A stretch of DNA of 64,000 bases, from NCBI RefSeq assembly GCF_012273895.1, contig NC_052106.1, positions 1,860,001-1,924,000 of the forward strand, given 5' to 3'. The position numbers were made by a program, and so were the translations under genes. Under the pieces are notes generated by a model. It did not search any database. It was not told where the DNA came from and saw only the letters and a program-made list of their open reading frames with translations. Positions within the stretch are counted from its first letter, which is position 1. Each line of letters starts with the position of its first letter. Of the stretch, positions 1 through 10,832 are shown in pieces. The DNA is from Zerene cesonia. Taxonomy: Eukaryota > Arthropoda > Insecta > Lepidoptera > Pieridae.

Positions 1-999
1 ATGAGTAAGAATACTTTTAGGTTATTTGATCGCATTATATCGCCCAGGTATGGCGAAAGACATAGTTTCGCATCCCGCCTCGTTATAACATTTATGCATA
101 TTACGTATATTTTAAATTAGTTCTAAGTATTGATTTGATGTTGATTATTTTATATTTGATGCATTTCATTGCTTTCTCAAATATCACGACACATTGTCAA
201 GAAAACGCCATAAATATGAGATCAAACCATATAATTTGTTTACGGCTAAACATGAAAAAAAAAAACAACACGCAATCGTCCCATGCGAATTAGCATTCTT
301 CGAAAAGAAACACATTCTACTCTTGCATACATCACACAAAGGTCATCGATGTTTGGACCACAAGACCAGCTCTATTTGCTAATACGCGTTAAGATAACAC
401 AATGAGAGAACCGCTTGTTTCCTATACATATCGATATCAACATGGCCGGGGGATATTCGAGATCGTACCAATACCCAAAACGTGTAACAATATTTGCCGC
501 AAAACAACGTACAACGGATCCCTGGCAAATGCGAAATTGCGAGAGATATGGAAAGTGCATATAGGTCAACTCCACTTTCCGCTGCGTTTCGAATAACTGG
601 CATAATAATGTAATTCTATACATACTCTAGCCTTTTTCTCCCTGCAATAAACTATAAAACAAAATGAAAATGTTCACGAATCCAAACACTTTTTCACAAA
701 GACGTTTATGTATATTTTAATATAATATAATAAACGTCTAATAAATTGCTGTAGAAAATTTATCTTACATATTCTAACGCAGCAAAACATAAAGCTTTTT
801 ATAAGTAATTGTATTCTGATGGCAGATATTATGAGAACGAAACATTTCAAGCATAAAAATGTTAACATAACCTAACGAACGGTGTTGACGATTTAAATAA
901 ACAAAACCATAAACATTTTTAAATATAACTTATAGAAACAGCCACCAAAGTATTCAAAATAAAAGAAATACCGCATCATTATCAACACGACAGTGAATT

Positions 1000-1450
1000 T
1001 TGGAAAGCGCATATAGGTCAGGCGAGTTATCACATCCATTTGTTTATTTGAGAGCGGCGTATCACAGACGGCGTGCACAAAAACAAACACAAAACCACCT
1101 CGCCGGTTGCGTCTGCGCCGGCCGACGGTACCGAGGTCAACGTTTCCATTTTCGTTCACATAATCACAAAACACGTAAAATACGTTCACCGCACCGGCGC
1201 GAGCATTTCGTAATGCGAATTGTCAACTTGTACGATCGCACGGTTTGCGTTCGCGCGAAAAACACGCGTGCGCGCATAGATTTTCACCAAGACACTGTCC
1301 GTTCGTACGCTGCGCCTCATGAGCGGCAATTAAGCGTCACGGTCCCGACGATCGGTACAATAATCATCCACAAGAACAATGAACTGCTGAACGAAACGCT
1401 ATATAATAATCTAGTTAATCGTTGAAATGTGATTTCTGCGAGCGAAAGAG
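1000..1450 (-). promoter_or_regulatory. CpG-rich block with possible minus-strand core promoter
   Basis: This block is clearly richer in CG dinucleotides than its surroundings. On the minus strand a TATATAG box (1399-1405) lies about 25 bases before a TTCATTG sequence (A at 1380), a spacing typical of a TATA promoter, with the CpG-rich sequence downstream as a possible 5'UTR. Seen directly: the base composition and the box. Inferred: an alternative internal start for aPKC or another regulatory element. No start codon followed by a convincing coding exon was found. Confidence 0.2.
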
Positions 1451-2541
1451 CCGATTACAGTTCGGCTAGAGTAGATTTTATAGCACAATTGTTAACAATG
1501 TCGTCGCGCGACAAGAAGGCTTAATCTTATGTCGAGAGGCAGTTAAGCGGAACCAAAACGGTATTTTTTGTGTACGATTATTTATTTAGAATTATATTAT
1601 GGTATTTTATAAATCACTTAGCGTATGCTTACAAGAATACAAGCTGTTACCAGCGTGGTCAAAGTATGTTAACAGCGAATAACCTCATCACTCTCTAGCC
1701 ATCTAATTAATTATCTATAGACACTAAAATCAGTCGATAAAATGACTCCGTTGCAACGCGAAAGTAAGACAAATAAACAAACGCACTCTCGCATTTACAA
1801 TATTGGTAAGTGCATACAGTAAAGAAATGGATTCTAAGCGTGATTATGCGTATAAAATATACTTTTATTGATTTTGTGTTAACAACAACAAAACAAAATA
1901 CTATGCGAATAAGAAAATATTCACATTAATATTTTTATTATTCAATACGGGCATCTTTGAATAAAGATCATATTAAAATAGTCCTTAAGTGAGATAACAT
2001 CAGATGATCTATACAATTTTATTTCAATTTACAAAACAAAATATATTAAATTAAGTATTTCATTTGCTGAGAGAAATTATTAATAAAAGCAAAATATATA
2101 TTATATGTACAGACGTGACGGGAAAAATGCACACACAAATATACATATCAGTTCAATATTTCATAATTTTAATTGATTTTTATACATACAGATATATTGT
2201 GAGTCCAGCTTTGAGCCTAATAAGGGAGATCTTGATATAACTGTGAAACGAACCGGTTTTTAGTAGTAACTATATCACAACCCGCTAACGACTTACCCAG
2301 CGCGTCCATCAAAAAATTATACCAAAAACATTGAACAAAATGCGGAAAGCAACGGGCTCAGAAAAGTTTCTGCTATTACCAAGTTTATGTGAGGTCAGAC
2401 CCATTTGTTGGCAACAGAACCAGCCAGTCAGTTATAATTACAGTTTCAATGTGAGTTGACACTTCTGAGCCGACAGATGACCGTGAACGTGGTTTTATTA
2501 GTAACGTTAGACTTATCTCCTTGCAAAAAACGTAATGATTA

Positions 2542-2725
2542 GAGGCCTGTATCCTTTTCCTCGCACTTCTAAGTCCATTCCATGATTCACGTCATCAATC
2601 CTTTTCTTATTTACTTCCTCTTAAAAGCGGTCATCGTGTTCGCAGAGGCCCTACCTTTGCAAATGTTCATGGGCGGTGGTGATCATACCCTCAGCCGAAA
2701 CGACAGATCGGTTGCCCACTGTTAC
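2542..2725 (-). repeat. SINE-like interspersed repeat, family A, degraded copy
   Basis: The sequence resembles, in the same orientation, the copies at 34530-34738 and 40012-40218. It begins with GGCCTGTATCCTTTTCC, carries the AAATGTTCATGGGCGGTGGT core, and ends near a degenerate GCCCACTG tail. It is more diverged than the other copies in the window. Confidence 0.65.
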
Positions 2726-3999
2726 ATATAATAATCTATTGGTGAATAATATCTAACTTAATATAATTAATCCATGCTTTTATCAGTATGAACGTTTAGG
2801 TGATAGTTTAGGGTTAGTTACCTTAATTGCCTTTTTGTAGTTACTTACTGCTGGTACTATTCAGTTTGATCATGTCTAGGTCTATTCAGTATCAGTTGGC
2901 AATATTTTGCCTTTGGACAGTTTATGGAAATAGACGGCTAAGAAGATAGACTTTGCATGAACATTTAAATGGAATCAGATGAAATACGACTATTATCGCA
3001 GCAGAATCTGGCTGGCTAATAAATTACTTAAATCCCTCACATACCCCACGATACATGCTTCCTAAAATAAAGACACATACATTAAAGCAATAACATTCGT
3101 ACTAAATTGTACGTGCGGATGTCGTAGCAATTACTCTAATAACTGTAGATATACGTGAATAAGATGCAACTAGAGACAAACTAGACTGGACGTAATTTAC
3201 AAACATTTTGCACGAAATGCAAGTCATGCATTCTTTCTATCTATTAATTCCTTCGTACACAGTGAGAATTCGGTTTAATACGTATACATGTATATGCTCC
3301 CGAACGAATAAACGATACAATTCACTAAAATATTATTAAAATATGACACACCAGCAGCTGTTGAGTGGTGGCTAAACGATGACACAGGCCAGCAACATCG
3401 GGCCCTGATTGAACCAATTAATAACCGCTTCCGCGTATCCAACGCGAAGCAAATATGTATATATTTTAAATAACGCTGTGTGCTTTATTTATTACACAGA
3501 AACTATATTAGCGTCGGTTTGTGAAATTTGTTGGCGAAATAAATTTTCGGAACACACATTTGAATACGAGCAAATCTACATACTTACGCACACTAATCAA
3601 CCACTTCACGAAAACATTTGCAATACCGAAATCAATTTGTTCGCATTGAATAGCCTTTGTCACCAATTTCTGCGTAATCAATGATTATAGATATAGAATA
3701 ATTAATCATTATGTCACCTGCAACGTTCTCCGTTGCAACGTGCAAAATGGGAAAACAACATGAACCTATTAAATATACCCTTTTATGTTTATGAATGGAC
3801 ATGGTATATGGATAGATCCATTTCATGCAATTTGCAAATTATCAATTAAAAGGTATGGCCTAAGGCCTTGTCGAAACAATACACTTGGCAAATCTGTATC
3901 CATAAGGTTAAAACAACATACAACATCATCGAGATATATATAGGGCACACTTGACTAACGAAAAAGAACCTATAAGTTAACATACCAAGAAAATATTAA

Positions 4000-4142
4000 G
4001 TTGAAAAGTTGGTTTGTTTGTTTGAACGCGCTAATCTCAAAAACTACCTACTGGTGTGATTTTAGAAATTTCAACGTTGGGTAGTCAGACAGGAGCCTGA
4101 AGACAACTACTCATCTGAAATTGCGGGGTACAGCTAGTACCC
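4000..4142 (+). repeat. Helitron-like 3'-end fragment ending in CTAGT
   Basis: It opens with the GTTTGTTTGTTTGAACGCGC segment and ends in GGGTACAGCTAGTAC. The layout matches the elements at 23311-23473 and 45663-45836 (the latter reversed). Such short AT-flanked elements with a CTAG end are commonly assigned to non-autonomous Helitrons in Lepidoptera; that assignment is from general knowledge, not from a database search. Confidence 0.5.
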
Positions 4143-4799
4143 TATAAGTAAACCAAAAACATTCCCAACTAATCATTTAGAAACATCGAACAAAAAAGCA
4201 TAACAGAAAATACCTACAGCTAGACTCAAATACAAGCGATATTGCAATAACAGCGTAGCGCACTGCATCGTGTACTCAAACTGCCTACAAAGCTTAACTG
4301 GAGGTAACACGAAAATCCCTCGCACGTCCCAGGGAATCCTGACGAATAGTGACCCTATATGCTGCCCGCCTAAAAGTACAGTCAACAGCACAAGGTCTTT
4401 TAATAAATAATTAATTAATTCACCATTAACAAAACATTGTACATGTTAATTATATTTATAACAGATATTTTCATTCAACCTTAACAACTTGCTTTTGAAA
4501 TAAACCAATATTCCAGTCGCATCTACAACAGGATGGTCGGTTCCTCCGAGGCTAACCTTACACATCCGCGTTGATTGCGTGCCATAAATCCCCATATCCC
4601 GTAGGATAAATATATAACAGATGGAATTTTATAGTGTTGTATGAACCTAGTTATATCATCAAAGTGATTAATGATTATATGGCCTTCGCAACATTAATTA
4701 AAAACAAATTTTAAGAGCATTAAATGCAATCTGCAAATATTAAGTTGCACCTTTGTCTCTCTTAAATAAATTTCAAACCTGTTTATAAAATCAAAATCA

Positions 4800-4925
4800 A
4801 ACATTTATTTATTCTTCGTTCACTCATATAACTTATGAATCGTCATAACATAATTTTAACATTTACTACCGGTTGAGAAAGCAGTGTCTACAGAGAAGAG
4901 ACGGCAAGAAACTCTGTAGTTGCTC
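4800..4925 (-). repeat. Interspersed repeat tail (AATAAATAAATTTTT family)
   Basis: This is a diverged copy of the element at 34900-35060 and 40390-40541, in reverse orientation. Shared landmarks are the AACTACAGAG block, the TCTCTGTAGA block, the ACCGGTGGTAAATGTTAAAA-like block and the ATTAAATAAATAAA-like end. It looks like the 3' part of a retroposon. Confidence 0.55.
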
Positions 4926-5146
4926 TTTCAAAATCATGTCAACTTTGCATTTTAATTCTACATATGTAATAAGTACATAACAACGATGCCAAAGAATTAA
5001 ATATTTATAAAATGAACAATTATATTAAATGTGTTTCGTAAGCGAGTGTACGCATTACCATATCACTGTAGTGTTATCCCGGAACCTGCTACTTTCAGTG
5101 ATTGCTCGATTCGGCTGCGACTGTCATCGTGTAAATATCGACAATA

Positions 5147-5292
5147 CATATCCCTTAAAAGGATATAATATATAGAATACATATCGATTAATAGTATCGT
5201 TCATCTAATAAGGAAATGAATTGAATTTCTAATTAATTCATGAGTTTTAAATTCTATGTATATAATAAAAATATATCCTTTTAAGGGATATG
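5147..5292. repeat. Inverted repeat with two perfect CArG boxes
   Basis: Positions 5147-5166 and 5273-5292 are exact 20-base inverted repeats. Each arm contains a perfect CC(A/T)6GG box: CCTTAAAAGG at 5153-5162 and CCTTTTAAGG at 5277-5286. About 106 bases separate the arms. It may be a MITE-like remnant or a pair of SRF-type binding sites. Confidence 0.6.
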
Positions 5293-5417
5293 TGTTCTAA
5301 ATAAAGGTTACATGCATAAGAAGAAAATAATATCAAACATTATTGTAAATTTTTAATTGGTTGCAGTTTATAAGTAACATAAATAAAATAAAGATAGCTT
5401 AAAACACTAAATTAAAA

Positions 5418-5441
5418 CGTAAACGTAAACGTAAACGTAAA
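5418..5441 (+). repeat. Short tandem repeat (CGTAAA)x4
   Basis: Four uninterrupted copies of the hexamer CGTAAA are present. Confidence 0.9.
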
Positions 5442-5919
5442 TAGAATATAGTATCGTAACAAACCGTCATCTTATAGCTTGTTATCTCGTATCTAGTTCG
5501 ACAAATCTTATTTACCCACGTAACAAATGCCTAATTTATCTCAAAGATTAATTGTACCATTTGACGTGTGAAGTCTGTTTTATTATTCAGCCTCTGTCTG
5601 CGATAATTCCATTAATTCACATAACAACACCATTCCTTTTAAAAACAATTAATATCAGTTCTATCAATAAACGTATAAAGGCGAACGAAAACAATCAATT
5701 TAATTCCCTGATCCGTAATCCAGCAACAATAAATACTTTTAAAACCATCACCAGTCGGCGACAGAAAAGCAATTAATGAACAAGCAGGGTGTATGTATTA
5801 ACGAATATCAAACAAAAGCGGCCGCACACGAGCCGCGAATTCAATTAACTCAAATAGGATTTCAAATCGGCTTTCATAACGCGTTCAAAGTTAATTAAAA
5901 TATCCCTAATTACGAAGCG

Positions 5920-6470
5920 ACAGCGACAAGCTTCGCTTGAGCAAACTCGGCCCCGCGGTGGGCGCCAAAGTGTTCCACAATGTTTGTACATTATTAGAGC
6001 AAGTTTCTCCGCCCCTGTTTGCATACAAGTTGGGAGCGCTCCCGTTTTATTTACTCTCGGCTTGGAGCGTGCGCCAACTTCGCAGCACTAAATCCTTGCG
6101 GGGTGTAGGCGATCCTATCGAACCCGTATGCAATATCCTGTTCGCAGAAACAGACACGTATTGTCGTGCTCAATACGACAATGGGTATTTACGGGACGCT
6201 GCGGCGGGCAATCGAGTTGCCTCATCCCAATGGGTAGGAGTAAAACAATCAGCGAAACAGAAACAAACTAGCTACGAGCCGAATGTACAAGGGACGTGAC
6301 TGGATATACGCATGATCGGTAAAAAAGCGGGAACCCGCCGGAATACCAATCTGAATATGGAAATGGCGGTCGACCGGATTCGCAATGCGGGCAGATAAGG
6401 ATTTTATAGCGAAAATCTACATTCGGGCGGGTAAACATGAAAATAGATGTATTCCTGTTAAATGCTCCCA
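5920..6470. other. GC-richer block in aPKC intron
   Basis: This block is noticeably less AT-rich than its flanks and contains a 120-codon open frame on the plus strand (5937-6299) without recognisable domains. It reads more like a conserved non-coding element than a gene. No function can be given. Confidence 0.25.
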
Positions 6471-8084
6471 ATGATACGCAAGCGTATTGTCAATTATATC
6501 AGAAGGGCAATGAATTGTAGATGCAATGAAATGACTTGTGTTATCAAATAAACGAGCAGATGCGACCGAGGTTTAGTGGTCTGGAGTCCGAAGACAGTGC
6601 GGTAACTTAAGGTCAAAGCTTAAACCCGAGTTAACTCCTTGAAATGACCTGCTTTCTTGTTAAAAGAACCGTTGTTTTTAATTAATTAATGTATACACAA
6701 TGCGCTTAATTTTTTGACTTAAAATAATGACAGACAATAAAGTTTCTATAAAAGCTCTCCAGTATTTCATAGAAATCATCACTAAGAAAGCAATCGCATT
6801 CATAGCTACATTTACATTACTTCACAAAATACATTATCTAATCGCGTCCTAATTTTCATATTTTCAAGACAGACAACAAAACTTGCGGAAAACTTTAGCT
6901 GTCGTATAAATTATTCATTTATGATAATAATACACATAATATCGAATCGCAATTCACATTTCGCTCGTATTTTCCGAGGATCGCAGTGGGGAATTGTTTG
7001 ACTTTTGCGGATACCAAGTTTAATAGCGCATCAAAAACATAGACATCACATAAAAAACAATGACATATTAGGAAAACAGTTTTCTTTAAATTTGAAGGAA
7101 TAAATGTCTATATAAATTATTTCTATATTTAAAGTAATTCAGGTAAAAGTATGGAAAACAAGACAATGTTATACCTGTAGTCAAAACGATTTGACATAAC
7201 AATTTCACGTTATTAGCCATTTGGACGCACTGTAATTGAAATAATCTACGAAAAATTAGAAACGGAATAATTTTAAGAATAATTATTCGAATGATTACCG
7301 TAAACGACATAATGGTTTGTGAAAGGAAGGTTCTAGAGGTACAATGTCTTAACCCAAATTAACATGCATGGTTTTAGCGCAATGCATTATAAACGAATTT
7401 GTATAGTGAAGATAATACTTTCAATATTGAACTTTGTAGTGTATTGAACAATAATAATTTTTTGATAGTGCAAGTGGTCATATGGTTGGAGAGTTGTACA
7501 AGTAGTTTAACAAAATGTTGGTATGACAGACAACCTTATAACATATGTGGAATAAAAATAGATCATAAAAAATATTGCCAAAAAGCCTTCGAGTTATTTC
7601 TATTGCTAAAAATCGAGCCCCCTGGGACTTCTAGCTTACTATGCTGCTTTTAAATTTAGTTATACTCTCCCATTTTAATTATAATCTCCCACTATTTGTT
7701 AATTGTAGCTCCCCAAGTAAATAAACATAAGATATTCTTTAATATAGCCACCTAATTTTATCCAGGCAAGTTGCTCTTTAGGTTAAAGCTACCTTGTAAA
7801 TATTTGAGAATTAAATTAACATCCATAACATACTTCTAATACTTATAAGAGGTTTTTGTATGCTTATTATATCATTTGAACTAAATTCTCACTATAATAA
7901 AATGATTAAATTATCTGTTCTATAATAGTTGACATTAGTGTATGCACAACCAAAATTTCCAACAAAAAATTTACAGTGCATTCTAATATACGCTCATTAA
8001 ACTAAATATTAAATGTTAAGACATTTTAGATAAAATACAATTGAATTCTCGAATGATGATTAAAAAGTAAACATGCACACTAAC

Positions 8085-8205
8085 CGTGAACAGTCAGCTC
8101 CGAGTCCCTATTCAGCTCATACAACCGCAATGCCTCGTCCAACTCCAGCTGCGTAGATATAGTGCAAGGATCACCTTCTTCATCCACCCACTTCATTGTA
8201 AACAC
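8085..8205 (-). CDS. aPKC: aPKC coding exon 2
   Basis: The acceptor is TTTGCAG before position 8205 on the minus strand and the donor GTTAGT follows 8085. The 121 bases encode VFTMKWVDEEGDP through SELTVH plus one base of the next codon. This is the C-terminal half of the PB1 domain. Confidence 0.93.
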
Positions 8206-8954
8206 CTGCAAATGGAAAGTCGAGACTATTTTTAATAATGCCTTGCTATGATAGCCAAGTTCATTTTGTAATACTTCACAATGTAGATAATACAGTGATA
8301 ATATACAAGTCTATAATATCTCTGGCCATTTAGAAATTAAAAAAATTTTAATGGATACGGGAGACTATCTCCCTGTGACCACGCTCGCTGTAAAGTGCTC
8401 GAAATTACGGTTTGATAGTTTAAAATCTGTTAAAAAGTTTTTAATTTCTAAATGTATAATACTCGCGTGAAATCAAACACAAGAAAATACTATCTCTGGC
8501 CATTCTCACAACTTCTGTATGTAATTTACTGTTAAAGTAATCTGTCAATTAAAACACATAGAATGTATGGAAATATACCTAGCACACAAATATGTATGTT
8601 AAGGATTGTTAAATCAGTGACCCAATTAAGAAGTAATGAAAGTAGTAATTTTTTTCTTATTTATCTATTATGTTACATTCAGTCGAACACAACTACAGCC
8701 TAACATAAATCCGGGTTCAAGAACTCTAAGTGTCTTGGCTATATAGGAAAGTGCACAATACAAATGGATGCTCGACTTAAAAAAAGGCAGGTTACCTGAT
8801 CAGGAGCAAAGCGACATATAGCTATCATCTCTTGAGTGAACTCCTCCAGCGTGATATTGTGATTGATGTAGGTGATCATCACATCACCGCTGTACACTGT
8901 CTTCACCCGCACATCATTTGCATGGTTGTCCTGGCCCACTAACTGAGTTGGCAT
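8085..8954 (-). CDS. aPKC: Atypical protein kinase C, N-terminal PB1 exons (partial gene)
   Basis: Atypical PKC is the serine/threonine kinase of the Par-3/Par-6/aPKC polarity complex at the cell cortex. Only the N-terminus is here. The start ATG is at 8954-8952; two exons (8954-8796 and 8205-8085) join in phase 0 at the residues APDQ|VFTMKW, giving 93 complete codons. The protein begins MPTQLVGQDNHANDVRVK and forms a PB1 domain: a basic first strand (RVKTVYSGDV), then the acidic OPCA segment (VDEEGDPCTISTQLELDEA), which in this family binds the Par-6 PB1 domain. The exon ends in phase 1 after LTVH with a good donor (GTTAGT). The C1 zinc finger and kinase exons are not visible and must lie left of the window. 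The gene is head-to-head with capping protein beta. Confidence 0.93.
8331..8490 (+). mobile_element. 160-bp SINE-like insertion with 14-bp target duplication
   Basis: The insert is flanked by direct repeats TATCTCTGGCCATT at 8317-8330 and 8491-8504. It carries the CCCTGTGACCACGCTCGCTG core and a TAATACTCGCGTGAAATC segment also seen at 35281-35445 and 40866-41010. An inverted pair (TAGAAATTAAAAAAATTTTA and TAAAAAGTTTTTAATTTCTA) spans most of the left part. It lies in the aPKC intron between the PB1 exons. Confidence 0.75.
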
Positions 8955-8972
8955 TGTTGCTGATTTTTATTA
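8796..8972 (-). CDS. aPKC: aPKC exon with start codon (coding 8796-8954)
   Basis: The acceptor CTTTCAG precedes 8972 on the minus strand, giving 18 bases of 5'UTR before the ATG. The coding part is 53 codons and ends CCTGATCAG followed by GTAACC. It gives the first half of the PB1 domain. Confidence 0.92.
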
Positions 8973-9658
8973 CTGAAAGTATGAAAAAATTGCATAGAAT
9001 AATTTTTATGTTACTTTCATAAACCAAGTGACAAGTTTGAGAAGTTTATATGAGTTTGGATTAAGCCAAAACATAACAATAATAATTAATAAACATCAAT
9101 CATTATTGTTATATACAAGCTTAGGCCCATGCTTGAAAAAATCGAACATAAAAGGCATTTTATGTTCTATAGTATAAAAAAATCTCCAAGTTATGACAAA
9201 AAAAAGTTATACAATTAACATTTATTTGGAATACCACCAGTTTAAAGTAAATTCAAAGTACTTATCATTTAATCATGAGCAATTTTACTTTCATATTTCT
9301 TAAAGTATAAAAAGATACTGCTAAAGATTTTACAGTTACTTATTTTACAATAAAGTCACTTGGTAAGGTTTCTTTATATAACCTATTGTCCTAATATTAA
9401 TAAACGAATAACAACTGGTTACTGCTAATTGAATTCATTTAGAATACTATACTTGTGCGATTTGCATCCCGTTTGGGCGAGTATAATAGCCGCTGAGGTG
9501 TAATATCACGGATAACATTCCCGTAACATGAATCACATAAATAAGAACAAAGATAACTCTAACATGCATAAATATTTAAAAAGATATCAAATATAAAGCT
9601 TTGCAAATGCAAATCTTAAACAATTCATTAAAGTTACACAGAAAATTTAATACAATAC

Positions 9659-9745
9659 CTATTTATTCGAAAAGTAGTATCAACAAAAGTTTGACACAAC
9701 AACATTGAACTGACAAAATTGACAACGAGCATTCATCAAACTTAT
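9659..9745 (-). other. aPKC: Probable 5'UTR exon of aPKC
   Basis: On the minus strand a donor-like AG|GTATTG lies at 9659/9658, upstream of the start-codon exon. The exon's 5' end is not fixed by the sequence; 9745 is a guess. No alternative 5' exon closer to 8972 was preferred. Confidence 0.4.
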
Positions 9746-10447
9746 CTTTTGACATTCGAGGAAGAGGAAGCAGAACTACTCGTTATTGGTACAACTCCGA
9801 TTTACGTAAAAGACCCTCTGTTTTGTTATATTATTTGTTACATTATTTTTACCTTAGGCTAACTTAAAATTCTTTGCATTGATGTTCTACGATAAGTGTA
9901 ACCTATTTAATATGTTCATTGGTCTTTAAATACTTCAACATATTTAAATCAATATCAGACAATCAGTTTACATATATTTCCTTTTATTGAGAGAAAAATT
10001 AAAATCAATGTAAATTTTCGACTATATTTACATATAAGTAACCTTAAACTTACTACACAATATCATGATCTTTTTATGGTACTTTTGTCTTTCTTGCTCA
10101 TTTTAGGACTTTCGATATCTGCTTCAAGAACAAGTAAATAGGATAAGCAGCAAAATAAATTGGAAACTGATTATGGAAACACTCACGTCTGCTTATGTCA
10201 ATTCACAGTTGTCAAATCGGTGCACTGCCCTTATTATTTCCGATTTGTAATTAAAACAGTTGAATTTATTGTTTCAGTGAATATTATTCAATATTCGCAC
10301 TTAATTGTAAAGCTGCATTATGGTAATACACAAATTAAAGTGACAAAAAAGCTTCTAAATGTCTTTGATTGCTTTGCATTTCAATAGTAAATTGTTATGA
10401 TGACTAATACTTCTGTGCTATTTATTTCCAAATATGTTTTATTATAG
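9746..10447. promoter_or_regulatory. Shared intergenic region between aPKC and capping protein beta
   Basis: The two genes point away from each other, and this AT-rich stretch should contain both start sites. The first cpb exon, expected to end in its ATG, was not located with confidence; ATG|GTACTT at 10076 is a weak candidate. No TATA box or Inr stands out. Confidence 0.4.
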
Positions 10448-10832
10448 ACAGAACAACAGATGGATTGTGCCCTAGACTTGATGAGGAGATTACCTCCTCA
10501 GCAAATTGAGAAGAATTTAACAGACCTTATCGACCTAGTTCCGAGTTTATGCGAGGATCTTTTATCGTCTGTGGATCAACCGCTAAAAATTGCTCAGGAC
10601 AGAAGCAACGGAAAAGATTATTTACTGTGTGATTACAACCGCGATGGGGACTCGTATAGGTCGCCGTGGTCTAATACCTACGATCCACCTCTAGAAGATG
10701 GCTCGATGCCATCAGAAAGATTGAGGAAATTGGAAATTGAGGCCAATCATGCTTTTGATCAATACAGAGAGATGTACTTTGAAGGTGGTGTCAGCTCTGT
10801 CTATCTCTGGGATATGGATCATGGTTTTGCAG
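10448..10832 (+). CDS. cpb: cpb first visible coding exon
   Basis: The acceptor is TTATAG before 10448 and the donor is GTATAC after 10832. The frame is TEQQ followed by Met at 10460. It ends in phase 1 inside the Gly codon of GFAG. Confidence 0.93.

Larger units (their letters stand above)
1..8084 (-). other. Non-coding stretch, probable large aPKC intron
   Basis: No exon could be supported here on either strand. Because the aPKC exon at 8085-8205 ends in a good donor on the minus strand and the zinc-finger and kinase exons are not visible to the left, the whole stretch is inferred to be aPKC intron, running off the window. It holds AT-rich DNA, interspersed repeats at 2542-2725, 4000-4142 and 4800-4925, an inverted repeat at 5147-5292, a short tandem repeat at 5418-5441, and two GC-richer blocks (about 1000-1450 and 5920-6470). 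Open frames of 120-141 codons in those blocks show no recognisable protein similarity and are not called as genes. Confidence 0.6.

Noticed and set aside
1000..1425. 141-codon plus-strand frame
   Set aside because: It starts from a non-ATG codon, is rich in Arg and His as expected from CpG-rich DNA, and resembles no known domain.
4173..4391. 72-codon minus-strand frame considered as an aPKC exon or transposon protein
   Set aside because: It has none of the C1 or kinase motifs expected for aPKC and no recognisable transposon motif.
5937..6299. 120-codon plus-strand frame
   Set aside because: It has no ATG at its start, no splice context and no recognisable similarity; it is probably chance in a GC-richer block.
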